A stretch of 64,000 nt of DNA, from positions 1 to 64,000 of the forward strand of contig QNGE01003839.1 in the NCBI GenBank assembly GCA_008508345.1. The letters run 5' to 3'. Below the pieces are notes generated by a model. The model saw nothing but the letters and a program-made list of their open reading frames with translations, made no database searches and was not told the origin of the DNA. Source of the DNA: Paragonimus westermani (lineage: Eukaryota; Platyhelminthes; Trematoda; Plagiorchiida; Troglotrematidae). Positions 24,220-35,733 of this stretch are shown here, piece by piece (the first letter of the stretch is position 1; every line of letters starts with the position of its first letter). The position numbers and the translations under genes are program-made.

Positions 24220-25506
24220 TTGGACTCTATTTTTATCACCTGAGTTTTTTAAAAGTGGCTGCCTGGTTGCAGCATTTCAGCAGCTACCTCAAAACTATGT
24301 TCAACTCAGACCAACAGACGGCAGAGCAGTAGGGCAGCTGACTGCATTTGCACTGAACGGGACGGGTCTAGATATAGTTTACTACGAAGTGCACACACTT
24401 GTTAACGAGATACGCCATTGGCAACATTTTGGAAGGTGGGCTTAATCAGATGAGTGGGCACGGCTTTGAGCTTCTTCTCGGCGCTAGCTAGACCGGTCTG
24501 GAATATGCGGATAATACTGTCTTACGTGTCCCCTCTGCAGAAAACATGCAGACCATGTTGAACAAGGTGAGTAACCAGGCTGGTTTGTGTAAACTGGACT
24601 TCGCACCTTTGGAGCGTAAAGTGTTGTTTTGAGACTTGGGCATTTCCAATATTAATTTCTTTATTGTATGCAATCATCTCGAGGCTGTGGGCATTCTCTC
24701 ACACTTGGGTGGCGCTACCTTGTCAGTTTGTAATATTGCTGATGAGGTGTCAGCGAGAGTAGCAGAGGCATGTGTTGACTTTGCCAGCTTGCGTCATCTT
24801 TGGCATTGAGAATTCACTCGGTTGTCGCTAAAAGGAGCTGCACATAATGCTTGTATGTTAGTTCTTTCTGGAAAGGCGGTTGGAAAGTGTGGCCTTTTCG
24901 TGAAGAACATGTAAACCGACCTGTATTTGGCCATCGTTTTCTTCACCAATTAGCCCACATTAAGTGGACTGATTGCATAAACAAAACGGCCGTTCGCCAG
25001 GGCGTATTCCGGACTGCTCGGGATGTACGATCAGTTGGTCAACTAATCGCGTCCTACAACATACTATGGTTGGGTCACGTACTCCACATTCCAGTTTAGC
25101 GTTTGCCGTACAGGGCATTATACAACGAAACCAACAATGTTAAAAGCACACGGTGGTCAAACAAGGATTTTCTCAGTAAGTATGGAGATCTTGACTGTTC
25201 CCCTGAGCAAAGTGAGTATGTGTCGTCTGCTTGGCTGAGGTCCTCGCAACCATTCAGATCGCCGGCTGGAAGCGTTATCTGAGGTGACAATGTGCGGCAG
25301 TAAATGGAGTACCCGAATTCGTAACATTTTCAGCCCTTCCAGTAGGATTTCTTTTTGTTAATTTTCAACCTTTCCAATGATGTTTTCCTCTAGGATATTC
25401 CGTGTCACTGCCGAGGTGAGCGGTGGTTTGCGCGGCAGTACCTTTTGGTTAGGCTCAAGGCCGTTGTGATGATGATGATGATGATGAGGAGGAGGAGGAG
25501 GAGGAG
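24220..25506 (+). mobile_element. Decayed LINE fragment: RT palm to C-terminus with microsatellite tail
   Basis: Across frameshifts the plus strand shows an RT block near 24330 (QLTAFALN), LEYADNTVL at about 24500 (catalytic Asp pair changed to Asp-Asn), LCKLDFAPLERKVL at about 24580, SHLGGATLSVCNIADEVSAR (about 24700), then FASLRHLWH, a HNACMLVLSGK block and WLGHVLHIPV (about 25070). These match, in order, a LINE family with the SDEISARI...FANLRHLW and RWLGHVLRMP signatures, the same family as the fragment at 61.7-63.4 kb. The tail ends in (GAT)6(GAG)7 at 25468-25506. Stops and frameshifts are frequent. Confidence 0.76.
25468..25506 (+). repeat. Compound trinucleotide microsatellite (GAT)6(GAG)7
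   Basis: Six GAT units (25468-25485) run directly into seven GAG units (25486-25506). Its position just after LINE C-terminal coding remnants fits the short tandem repeats found at the 3' ends of some LINE clades (for example RTE), so it may be the element's own tail rather than an independent locus. Confidence 0.97.
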
Positions 25507-27087
25507 AACTAAGGCGATCACTGCGGTCACTGCTGTTTAATTTTGCCTTTTTCTGCACGGTTGCTTAGCATTTAGGCATCACTGAGGATCAATACTATAT
25601 TGCTGTTTCTGACAATGATGCTGATAAAGATGACGGATTTTTCTGTTCGTAAACTAAAACATAACAGTTACACACATTGTATGATCTTGCCTCCGACCGG
25701 AAACACCAAGTTTTTTTTGCAACCATAGCATTATGGCGCACTTCGGTCCCTTCCTATCTGTGAACGTTTGATGCAGACGAGAAAGATAGCAGAATTGCTT
25801 TCATCATATCCGGTAAGGAAAATCATCGTTAGTCTATCAAAACAATAATGTTAAAAAACACAGGAGCCTATCAGACCCCTGGCATAGATACTATGTGGTC
25901 TGTGGTTGACCGTGCTTATACACTTAGTGATAATGCGAGTAATATATACTGAAATAGAACCAGTAAGGCGAGCACTGTCTTGTTCCATGATCTTTGCAGT
26001 CACTCGTGTACAAACTAGTTAGGTGGGTGGACGTTAGCTGTATCAGTTATTTCTGATCACCATATCTGATTGTGTCCGTTAAGCGCCACTAACTTAACAA
26101 AACGCCTAGTGTGTTGTCAGTTAGTGCAGTTCTGCATTTATAGTTGTCGGTTGGCGCAGACGAAGGTTTATGTGCATTAGAACCAACTGAATTGAGCTGT
26201 ACAACCACATTTGGAAAAAATGCTGATTCACCTCCGTGGGTTTAGTAATTCTAGGTTCCGTCGCAATTATGCACACATAAATATACACAGTGAGACTTGA
26301 CTTTAATAAGCCTAGATTCCTTGACTGACTGCGCCCGGTTTAGTGGTCCAATTTTAGCCTGAAGTGTTCAGCAAAAATCTTGATTTGATCTAACTTTTCA
26401 CGTTTCGTGTTAAACAATATTCATCCTTAAGCGGTAGCTTACTTTAGTGGTTAACTTTAGTCTCCGTGCGGATTTTAGTTACTGGCAAGTGTACCTGTCC
26501 GTCTGTTGGCAAAACCCTTGGGAAAAACGCGATGTGTCTGCGGACACCGTAAAATTATTTGCTAACCAGCCAACACAATAAACCCTTTCAACATGTGTAA
26601 GTCCATTGTTTTTAAAGCTCGCTCATTTATCATTAAAGTTCAGCATGCTAAGTATCGGTAACGACGCACCAAAGAGAGGTGTCACACACTAGTTCTATCT
26701 GATGAACGATGAATATTCCAACTGCTGAGAACTTGTGGTATTCTCAACGATTCAATTAATTTCAGTTTGCACGCACTCTCAAGTTGAGAGCGATTATCTG
26801 TAATACTATATCTTTGTTCTTTTGAAAGGGTTGCAGGAATAATTGAGTAATTGTTGGGAAGTTTATACGGACTCAGCAGCGATACCCTTGCAGTCGGTCA
26901 CCTTTTTAACATTTGCATCAAAATAATTTACGAATGTAAGCAAGAATATTCTTTAGCTGGTCTATCTCCAAAGAAGATAAAATTCCTGGAGTCGTTACTG
27001 CACACAAAAGATGTGTTTTTAATGCATTTGCTTTTTACTATTAATAATCATTTTCGTTTATTCCACAGCTTTTTAAAATCTATATTC
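25507..27087. other. No confident gene between two LINE fragments
   Basis: AT-rich sequence with no recognisable element protein or convincing exon. The 128-codon plus-strand frame at 26851-27237 runs into the truncated endonuclease region of the next element in a different frame and is probably fortuitous. Confidence 0.5.
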
Positions 27088-29575
27088 ACTCCAACCTACC
27101 TTTATCTCCCGAGGTTTAATCGAATAACGGTTCAGTTCTCCAAGAACTGCTGCACGATCTACCCATTTATAACCCTGTCTCGAACAACACTCCTTTTAGA
27201 GGAACAGATACGCCCTCCATCCTGGATCTCGTACTAACAGGTGAAGAAAATGTGATTGAAGACATCACCTGTGAAACTCCACTGGGACTAAGCGACCATC
27301 TGGTACTTGTTTTCGACTGTGTGCAACGCAGAAAGGTCGAGAGACGCACACAAAACGATAAGAAAGGTAAATTTCGTAAAACTATCAAATGCCCTTCATA
27401 ACATTACAGACTGGAGTCCAGAAAGTAGCGACGTGCACCAGCATTGGTCCAGACTGATAGGGAGACTTCGAAATGAAATACAATTGCACTCATACTATGT
27501 CCCGAAGAAACCAAGAAAAGGTTTTCAATTCCAAGTAAGGAGCCGAACACGGAAATGGATAGCGGTACGAAATGCTGCATGGGGAGACCATCAACGGCAC
27601 GTCACACCAGAATCTTGGGAAAAATATCGACTACTAAGAAATAAAGTCACCAAACTCGTCAAAGAAGATAAACAGGAACACCAAACACAAATAATAAGGA
27701 AAATGGAACAAAACCCAAAGCTCCTTTACCAAATTGTTAACAATCAGTCAAAAGTAAAACCTGGAGTTTCACCGTTACAAACTTCTGAAGGTACAACTGC
27801 CACTGCATCCGCAGCTGCTGAGGAACTGGCAAACTTTTATTCCACAGTCTTTTGTCCCAAAGAATGTGTAACTCTTAGTCTGCATCCGCTTCTTTCACCC
27901 ACCGACACACTTCAAGACATGACTGTGAACGCGGAGAGTGTACTTCTCATACTCCTCGGTTTGAATACGAAAAAATCCCCTGGAGCTGACGAAATAACGC
28001 CGCTCATTCTTAAGCAATGTGCTCGCTCCTTGTATACATCTCTCACAGATCTGTTTAATCTGTCACTAAACTGCAGTATGGTCCCCATGGACTGGAAGTG
28101 TGGCACAATCACTCCAATTTTCAAAGGAGGGGATCGCTCAGATGTGTCCAACTACAGACCTGTTACACTATTACCAGTGATCTCCAAAGTGCTTGAACGA
28201 CTAGTGGCGAATAAGCTTACCAAACATCTTGAAGGAAATAACATACTCTCTATTGCACAACATGGTTTCAGAAAGAGTCACTCCTGCCTCTCTAACCTCC
28301 TCCTAACTCTCGATGACTGGACGCTGGCTATAGACAACGGCAATCCCATCCATGCTTGCTACCTGGATATGTCCAAAGCCTTCGACCGTGTTAACCATAG
28401 CATACTTTTACAGAAGCTAAAACAACACGGTGTCACGGGTAAACTATTGGCTTGGTTAGAGAACTACCTGATGGACCGTGTTATTCAAGTCAGAGTCGAC
28501 GGTGCTTTATCGAAGCCAGTTGCGGTCACAAGTGGAGTACCTCAAGGATCGGTTCTTGGGCCAACCCTCTTTCTAATCTACGCTAACGACATACCAAACC
28601 TTGTTCGATGTAAAATTATCTTATTTGCAGATGATATCAAGTTATGGGCGAGTATACACACCTCCGAAGACTGTGTACTTTTGCAGGAGGACCTCAACGC
28701 ACTATATGATTGGTCATTGAGAAACAAATTACCCTTCAATTTTCAAAAATGCAAAATGCTCAACATAGGAAAATGTGTTGAATTCACCTACACACTGGGT
28801 CCGCATCGTCTTGCATGGACTACTGACGAAAAGGACTTGGGTGTTTGGATTAGTAGCAGCTTGAAGACCTCATTACAGTGTACTGCTGTCTACAAGCGGA
28901 CTTCAAAAATCCTGGCACTGTTGAAACGGATCTTCGGTAGATTCACAAGACAGACGCTGCCCAGTATACTCAACACGTATATCAGACCAACGATGGAATA
29001 TGCTGTCCAAGTCTGGTCACCATGGCTTCAAAAGGATATAGTTCTGCTACAGCGAATATACCACCGAGCTACCAAGTTGGTGACTGGACTCCAGAGCAAA
29101 CCATATGAGGAGAGGATTGAAAGTCTTAAGTTGTTTGACTTCTGCTATCGCCGCATCAGAGGCGATTTGATCCTTACATACAACATATTACACACACCGA
29201 ACCACCCGCTCCAAAAACTGTTTGTCCGGCGAGAACCGCGAATTAGCAGGACTCACGATTATTTGCTAGCAGTACCGCACTCGCGAGGGAACAGCCGGAG
29301 GTACTTCTTTGCAGTCCGCGTGTGTTTCGCCTGGAATTCTCTACCCCAAGATGTCGCTCACTCACCCAACTTAAATATTTTCAAAACTAATCTAGACTCA
29401 TTTTTATCTACACAACCAAATATCGAACCCCCACACAGTGCTTAAATTCTGTAAAAAAAACTCACAGACGCATTCTTGTTTTTCATTGTACGCACATCAC
29501 ATACTTCCATCCTGTGGTAATTGTAAAGCTGATTGCTTCTTATACCATTAAAACCTTGAATTACCTTGAATTTCT
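27088..29575 (+). mobile_element. CR1/L2-like LINE, 5'-truncated, with intact reverse-transcriptase frame
   Basis: The copy begins inside the APE-type endonuclease domain. From about 27090 to 27310 one frame reads SILDLVLTGEE and LGLSDHLVLVF, the C-terminal endonuclease block with the catalytic SDH motif. A frameshift at about 27310-27370 leads into the 712-codon RT frame. After the stop at 29443-29445 there is about 110 bp of 3' UTR. The copy appears to end in a short direct repeat of a TTACCTTGAA-like unit (29553-29572), as CR1-type elements often end in short tandem repeats. No target-site duplication is obvious. Truncation at the 5' end is typical of target-primed reverse transcription. 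It is the least decayed element in the window. Confidence 0.93.
27307..29445 (+). CDS. Non-LTR retrotransposon reverse transcriptase (712 codons, CR1/L2-like)
   Basis: The product would copy element RNA into DNA at the nicked target. Visible RT motifs in order: KSPGADEIT (about residue 222), then PIFKGGD and NYRPVTLLPVISKVLE (about 276-300), QHGFRKSHSC (about 318-327), YLDMSKAFD with the first catalytic Asp (about 352), SGVPQGSVLGPTLF (about 409) and LFAD442-D443 with the catalytic pair. The thumb and C-terminal region includes WTTDEKDLGVW, RPTMEYAVQVWSPW and FAWNSLPQDV (about residue 675), typical of CR1/L2-type LINEs. The methionine used here is not the natural start: the endonuclease lies upstream in another frame. 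There is no internal stop in 712 codons and all three catalytic aspartates are present, so this copy is young. It lacks the N-terminal endonuclease and could not be autonomous. Confidence 0.92.
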   Translation: MFSTVCNAERSRDAHKTIRKVNFVKLSNALHNITDWSPESSDVHQHWSRLIGRLRNEIQLHSYYVPKKPRKGFQFQVRSRTRKWIAVRNAAWGDHQRHVTPESWEKYRLLRNKVTKLVKEDKQEHQTQIIRKMEQNPKLLYQIVNNQSKVKPGVSPLQTSEGTTATASAAAEELANFYSTVFCPKECVTLSLHPLLSPTDTLQDMTVNAESVLLILLGLNTKKSPGADEITPLILKQCARSLYTSLTDLFNLSLNCSMVPMDWKCGTITPIFKGGDRSDVSNYRPVTLLPVISKVLERLVANKLTKHLEGNNILSIAQHGFRKSHSCLSNLLLTLDDWTLAIDNGNPIHACYLDMSKAFDRVNHSILLQKLKQHGVTGKLLAWLENYLMDRVIQVRVDGALSKPVAVTSGVPQGSVLGPTLFLIYANDIPNLVRCKIILFADDIKLWASIHTSEDCVLLQEDLNALYDWSLRNKLPFNFQKCKMLNIGKCVEFTYTLGPHRLAWTTDEKDLGVWISSSLKTSLQCTAVYKRTSKILALLKRIFGRFTRQTLPSILNTYIRPTMEYAVQVWSPWLQKDIVLLQRIYHRATKLVTGLQSKPYEERIESLKLFDFCYRRIRGDLILTYNILHTPNHPLQKLFVRREPRISRTHDYLLAVPHSRGNSRRYFFAVRVCFAWNSLPQDVAHSPNLNIFKTNLDSFLSTQPNIEPPHSA

Positions 29576-32500
29576 AGACGTGCCCATGTCACGTTATCCC
29601 ATTCCTTCCATGGCATGGGGTAGGGTCAGTTTACCACTTTCACCCCAATAGCATACGAACGCGGTTTAATCAAAACTCTGTTTCACAGAACCGGTGCATT
29701 TTTACCTCTGATAAGCTGTAGACAGACAGCTGTAGAACAGACTGGGAAAAACTTCGCCCGCACACGGCTACCTCAAGAAGTTCATCGAGACAAACAGTGG
29801 GCTGAACAGGAGCAATGAATCCATTCAGGCAACTCAAAAGAAGGATGTTTCAAATTTTGAAGCTCAAGGGGATCATCTAGACAACGGTGTGATGCAACTA
29901 ATGAAATTTGTTCCAGCTCGAACTTGCTTGATTGCCCACATGTACTGAGTTCAAATCGCTAGAGCATCAGTTCTTCAGTCATGGATACACTTCGTGAAAA
30001 TATTCGGTTCACTTACAGCTGCAGATTGGTTGACGTACACAAAACAGATTGAAACTATTACATTAGCCGAACGCCCTTCAAAATGATTGGAACAAATGAT
30101 AGCGACCCGAAATCGTGCGTTATCGATGGCTGGACATCTCATGTAACCAAGTTGTCGCATTAAGATCACTCGAAATTTAGAGCTACTGGTATTTGGTGAA
30201 GTTATATTGGTCCGAATTTAGTAGCCACCGCACCGTTCACAGATTATAAAGTTTATTGACCGGGTTAACTTAAGTTAGTGTCGTGCACAAAAACCTCCAG
30301 AATGACCTACCACCTTGATGCGGTCGAACAAGACCCAGTTTCTTTAAGCACTGAGTGTAATGCACGACACCAAATTATACGATAGTGTTTGTCTTGTTTG
30401 AGTCTTGTTTAAGGCTGTTTTCAGTTTAGCTGTGAAATTAAAGCAACGTAACATAACACATTTACTTTATCCATACAAGTAGTATACCGATATCGATGGA
30501 CCACCTGTGGACCTACACCATGTCATCTGTTTGTATGTCTGATTTCCTACAGCACGAGTGTCCATTAAGTAACCAGTGGGACGTGTGGATGATATGCTTT
30601 ACCGATAACCTCTTGCAAATATGAGTGAAGTGTTCGCTTACAGCGCGCGTTATTCAAACAAGAAATGTACCATTTTGTTTGTTCTTTTGGAGATATTGTG
30701 ATGGCAGTTCAAATGGGCACAATTTGCGATATAGCTTCGGGAATTGATATTGATTTTGGTCATGCTTCGAGGATAACTTGGATTCTGAAAAAAATCAATG
30801 GTACAAATTTACACAATTGGACGACATTAAACGTTTTTTAGTGTAACGTCAGCAGATGTTTATTTTTTCTCCATATCTTTCACCCAGATCTACTTTTAAG
30901 TGTTACACCAGTTCATGCAGAATTGGTCCCTCAACAATGTTTGCTCACTTCTTAGGGGAAGTTGGATCCAGAGTTTCATATGTTGGATGGCTCCTTTAAG
31001 GAGCTCTACGGACTCCTGTGGCTGAAAGACGTGTCCAGAAGGAAGTCCAACATTAACTGCAGGTCGGTATGTATTATGACGGTTTTAAAATGTGGCGATA
31101 TCTTACTCTCACGGTTGCACGCATGCTAATGGTACTTCATGGGAGCAAAAATTCGGCAGTTGCCAGTACGTACTTCTTGTTAGAGGAGAGTTCTGTAATG
31201 AGCAACGCTTCTAGACGACTATGCTTGACAGATAAACCGTGACGGTTGGTGCTTAAATGGTTTATGGTTGGTCAACCGACGATCATTATTTCTACTGAGC
31301 AAAACATTTTAAGGTGTAAGATAGGGACTACTAATGAGCTTTATCAAAAATGACGTTCAAACTCGAAGATGACTGCTTAACTTGGGACGGTTAAAAATTT
31401 GATTGCTAACTCTATCGCTGAAAGTAGTTGGTGTTCCGTGGGTACAACCTATGGCTAGAACACACACACACCCATTGGTTAAAATACTGACGTTCAGTTA
31501 GTCATTGATTTTCCTGAACTGCAGGCGAAACACTTGAGAAACTCAACTTACGGCAGACTAACTCAGAAAATATACTTTTAAACTTGTGCAAACTTCTTAA
31601 CTTTAAAAAAATAAACGGCAGAATTTCTGTCCATTATTCTACCAGAAAGACTCCAAAGCAGCATTTAGAAAGTAATATTTGTCCAGTTAAATGACCAATA
31701 TCTCAGTTTTTTATCCACTTGACTATTTTTGCAATGTATATTTTCCAAGTGTACAAGAGTTTTCAAGTGTTCCGTCATGGTCCTATCCGTTTAACTGCCT
31801 TTTAACGTGAAAATGGTGTGAACCGTCAATTCAGTTGAAGGAATAGTACGGTTACAATACTTCGTTATTTTTAATCGACATGATTTGTGAGTTACAAATT
31901 TAATGTTCCTGTTGTTGTATTATGCACAGCTTCAGTTGTGAGTAGTATGGTGTGTACGTTTGGAAAATAAGGGGCAAGTCTCAACGCTAAGAAGACAAGA
32001 GGTTAAAAGCGACTAGTGGAACGGGGTATAGGCAACGTATCACAAAGGTGACTGACAGTGTACTGCTTCCAGATGTGTGTGGATGCATGTCCACCATGCA
32101 GATAAGTGTACGCGTTCAATGTCGCACGTATTCACATAATCTGTGCGAGCTTTCGTACAATAGGACACCTCGCACACCAAACGTCTTTTGAATTCATAAC
32201 ATCACTACTGTGTTCTCATTCTTAATTGGTGTGCACGTATGTTCCAATTTCTAGCGTCAGTCTACCTCGAGTCTGTTTCGCTTCAGCTAGGATGGTGACT
32301 TTTGTAACTACTCTTTTGATTCTGTGGACAACTCGGATACGTTTTATTTGGTCACACACTGTTTACTGTGTTACTCGTTTACAAGTCACAACGAATAGAA
32401 CCATGTCTGTTAGGACAAAGTTAACAGTAAACCATTTGCGAATTCAAACAGCGTGCATTGCATAAATTAACAAATTCGTTTACCCGATACATTTTTCTGA

Positions 32501-33296
32501 AGTTGGAAAATGGGCGGACGTGAAGTGACACGACCAGGAAATCGGGCTGAAGGGGAAAGAGGTCCGAAAAATGCTCAGTAATGTGGACGGTTTTGAGTAA
32601 TTCGGGGATTACCCCTACTAATTAGACTAACTAGTTGAAGTCTTACAAGTTTATTGCAATCTTCCTTTGCGCTAACTCGGATTACCGCGCCATTTGTTCT
32701 CAAGATTAGGTGATGTATTTAGTCATGGATTTAAGCAATAAGGAAATTACACAGATGGTGGGCAAACTAGCCTCGTTACACACGATGCTGAGCTTAAACT
32801 CACGTTCAGCAACTCATGCTTTAGTTATTAGTTGCCGCAGGAAATTGGTGGAAGACATTTAGAAATTTAAGGGAAAGTTATTTATCGTTTGACTTGTTAG
32901 TATCATAACTGGTGGAGAGATAGTTCAGTTCTCCTCCACACCGAAACTGTCTACTTCATATTCCTCGACACAGAAAGTGTATACAATTATGTCTCACCTA
33001 AAAGCTGCTGCTAATGAAGCTGAGGTGGATCAGTGCCAATCAGCTGTTGCATCGGCTATGTTTTCAAAAAAACATTGAATTCAATCAGAGCAAAATGGGA
33101 TTGTTTAGTGGAGCGTTGGCCTTCATCGTTATGATTTTTCTCGATGCATTAGTCAAGTACGCGAGATTCTTTGTGTAAAAATCAAAACGGTCTCGACATT
33201 TCGGAGTACGTGAACTCCGGTTTCCTTATAAGTGACTTTCAGGACAGTATAGATCAAGCTTCAGATACTTCACCGCATTCATCTTAAAACATACAT
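29576..33296. other. Mostly no confident gene; one weak exon listed separately
   Basis: AT-rich sequence without recognisable element proteins. Apart from the minus-strand candidate at 30017-30137, open frames (for example plus 32226-32465) have no convincing splice context. Long AT-rich stretches (30.4-32.2 kb) look intronic or intergenic. Confidence 0.5.
30017..30137 (-). CDS. Candidate internal exon, unknown protein
   Basis: The donor GCAGCT|GTAAGT is a consensus match, while the acceptor (GGTTACATGAG) is weak. The 121-nt segment enters with one base and leaves in phase 0 after 40 open codons. The peptide reads CPAIDNARFRVAIICSNHFE at its start. No family is recognised. Confidence 0.27.
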
Positions 33297-33640
33297 TGTG
33301 ATGGGTGGCCTAGACGGAGATGGGACTATAACAACGATGAGCAGAATATCTTGACACATGCTGAGGTATGGTCAAAGCCCATAGTGGATGGATTGCGAAC
33401 GACCGAACGAATCGTCGCTCACTGAAATCAGGCCAACGGACGAGAGATAGCAGGCGAAAATCCACGACACGACGTCAGTCAAACGCACGGAACCAGACAG
33501 AAATGCACATAATGTGCAAATAGAAGCCCGTTCGCGTTGTAGACTGGAATTCTGGTTTGTAAACGAGTCCGCGTCATTGGCGAATGAATGTGCGAATTGG
33601 ACAATAAAGGTATTGCTTTAACAAACCACTTTTCGCTGCA
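33297..33640. mobile_element. Candidate solo LTR (344 bp, TG...CA, 4-bp flanking repeat)
   Basis: The segment starts TGTGATGGGTGG and ends CGCTGCA, the TG...CA ends expected of an LTR. It is flanked by ACAT on both sides (33293-33296 and 33641-33644), which would be a 4-bp target-site duplication as made by Gypsy-type integrases. An AATAAA at 33603-33608 lies near the 3' end, where an LTR polyadenylation signal belongs. Its interior is GC-richer and CpG-richer than the flanks. I see no second copy in the window, so this rests on the ends, the flanking repeat and the signal; a 4-bp match alone is weak. Confidence 0.48.
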
Positions 33641-33644
33641 ACAT

Positions 33645-35293
33645 TTAGTATTCCACCGGATTATATTATGTAATATGCTTGTGTACCACTGTTCTTAGGT
33701 CACTTTCCGTTTAATATCTATGAAGTATATAATTAAGAACGTTAAGCGCTTGAGCCCAATGGGATGAAAACCATATATTTCAAGCGATTCTGGTGCCTCT
33801 ATTTATGTCAAAACTGACCAAACTGTTAAACACACCGTATTGGAATATTCTAAACATCATAGCTTGCGAATATTCTGGATGCCGCAAGTCCCTAAAGGAC
33901 AATATTCCACAAACTGTAGTCCCTTCGTAAATACGTCTTCGATTAGCTAGTCCATTTTCTCAAACACCCTATTCTATTATGTGAACTAACAAACTGAATT
34001 GTTAAAACGGGTGTGCCCGTCAGAACGGATAAGATCGTGTGTGCTCAGATGAACTGATGGTTCGGTTTGCAGTCATTTTCCCAATTCCCAGTAGGACTAA
34101 TATAGGTTTTTGATGTGTTCACCGGTCTCGAGAGTGGACGGACCGTAGATCAAAGGATACTTAATTTCCTACGGATGTCAGAGTTTAGTCAAGTTTACCT
34201 GGCATTGGCTTGTTGGGATACATACGTGTGCCAGAAAATTGTAAGACGCGACTAGTAAGGTTGTAAACGCAGGCTGATACATACAACAACTCGAAAAAGT
34301 TGAGTTGCTGGCAGTGAGCCGAGTGACTTGAGCAAACATCGACTTATGCAGCATTCTGTCGTAAATTTATCATCGTTCTGTCCATTTGGCGAGCTGTGAT
34401 GATTCCCTGGGGGGTGGAAGGTTGTTAATTTCTTCTGAATATTGCGTAGAGCAGAGGAACTATTGTAATCTGTATTTAAAAGTTTTGTGTACATGTTGAT
34501 AAACCGGAACTATTCGGAATAATTTTAAGTAGCAGTTTCAAACTTTGAGAACAAATTGCTACATTCTAATTACCCTGTTAGGCTGAGAGCACTAGTTGTT
34601 AATGGAACGATGCCGATCACGATATCCTGTTTCACATAATCCGTTATGACCTCATTTGCTGAAGCCATTTGTGAGCGTTTAGATATAGTTCACAAATAAA
34701 TAAACAATGAATAAATAAATAACTACAGTCCACGAAGGTGAAAATATCCTCAGCGGTAAAGGAAGAATTCTGGTTGCGAATCATTACTGCCGTACTACAC
34801 GCTGACGTCGATCATCTGAACATATTGAAGTAGTGTACTGATTCAGTCGATGACCCCTCAACAGACAGACAGTCAACAACATCGTGCAGATGCTCACACT
34901 GGTCTGCACACCTGCTGACCTGTCGCAGCTTGTGAGACAAGGGTGAAGAAAACTATATGTGAAGCCAGCTGACCTTCCCACATGTATTGACTGATTAGAG
35001 ATTGAACAACTCATCGGTGTGAGCCGCAACCGCAGACATAGGTGGTGCATTCCAGGGTAGGCAGAACTTGACCGGATAATAGTTTTAGACTCACGTTTAC
35101 GGTAATGACCGTCTAACCATATATTCCTGGCTAATGTGAAAAACTTCAGTGACTGGCAGGATGTACGCACAAGTATACACGCTAAGGTTGTCTTTTTCAC
35201 TTCATGTGTTTGTGGTACTGTAACCAATGATTTATTGTCGTCAGTCTTTTTGACAAGAATTCATCTACTGCCCTCTTGGTAGCTTGTCCGTAG
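33645..35293. other. No confident gene apart from one weak exon
   Basis: A 147-codon minus-strand frame (34784-35227) is open, Ser- and Cys-rich, without recognisable motifs or clear splice signals. Near 34690-34722 there is an imperfect AAAT-type tetranucleotide run. Nothing else is recognised. Confidence 0.45.
34291..34469 (-). CDS. Weak candidate exon, unknown protein
   Basis: The acceptor is CTTTTAAATACAG, and the donor candidate TTTTCGA|GTTGTT is poor. The 179-nt segment enters in phase 1 and stays open for 59 codons. The peptide is polar and Asn/Ser/His-rich (HPPGNHHSSPNGQNDDK). Evidence is mainly composition and the acceptor. Confidence 0.22.
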
Positions 35294-35490
35294 GCGTTTC
35301 CACTCACGGTCGTGTCACTTTCGAGATACGGGCAGGTTTCGGGTCACTTACTGTTACTGATGAACAGATTGGGAATAACACAACATTACGAGCAAGTTGT
35401 AATACTCTACGTTTGAACCACCTCGGATGGCCTTCCTCAGGAGTGTTATATTTACTGCTTAGCAAAAATGTTAGTAGACTAATAAAACAG
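35294..35490 (+). CDS. Candidate internal exon, unknown protein
   Basis: The acceptor follows a pyrimidine-rich stretch (CCCTCTTGGTAGCTTGTCCGTAG), and the donor is AAACAG|GTGAAT. The 197-nt segment enters in phase 1 and leaves in phase 0 with 65 open codons. The peptide (GRVTFEIRAGFGSLTVTDE at the start) has a beta-rich, extracellular-like look, but no domain can be named. A minus-strand frame also spans this stretch and is taken to be its shadow. Confidence 0.33.
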
Positions 35491-35564
35491 GTGAATTCGA
35501 CAATAACATACAACAGGTATGGAGCAGTCAGTCCAACGTAAGGTAGTACGCAATGTGTGAACTG

Positions 35565-35568
<4 letters not shown>

Positions 35569-35604
<36 letters not shown>
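35569..35604. repeat. Dinucleotide microsatellite (AT)18
   Basis: This is an uninterrupted run of 18 AT units. It is self-complementary and would extrude readily, and it is a likely length-variable marker. Confidence 0.98.
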
Positions 35605-35606
<2 letters not shown>

Positions 35607-35733
35607 GACAGTCTGTGACGCATCACGTGGACGTATAATTGTTGACGACCTAAAGTAGATTTGGATGTCGTGGATGAAATCGCCAACACATTCGTCCTAT
35701 GAGGTTAGTGTCTTCTGGCCATTTTTTAAACAG

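Noticed and set aside
34784..35227. 147-codon minus-strand open frame
   Set aside because: Ser/Cys-rich translation without a family match or splice signals; probably fortuitous.
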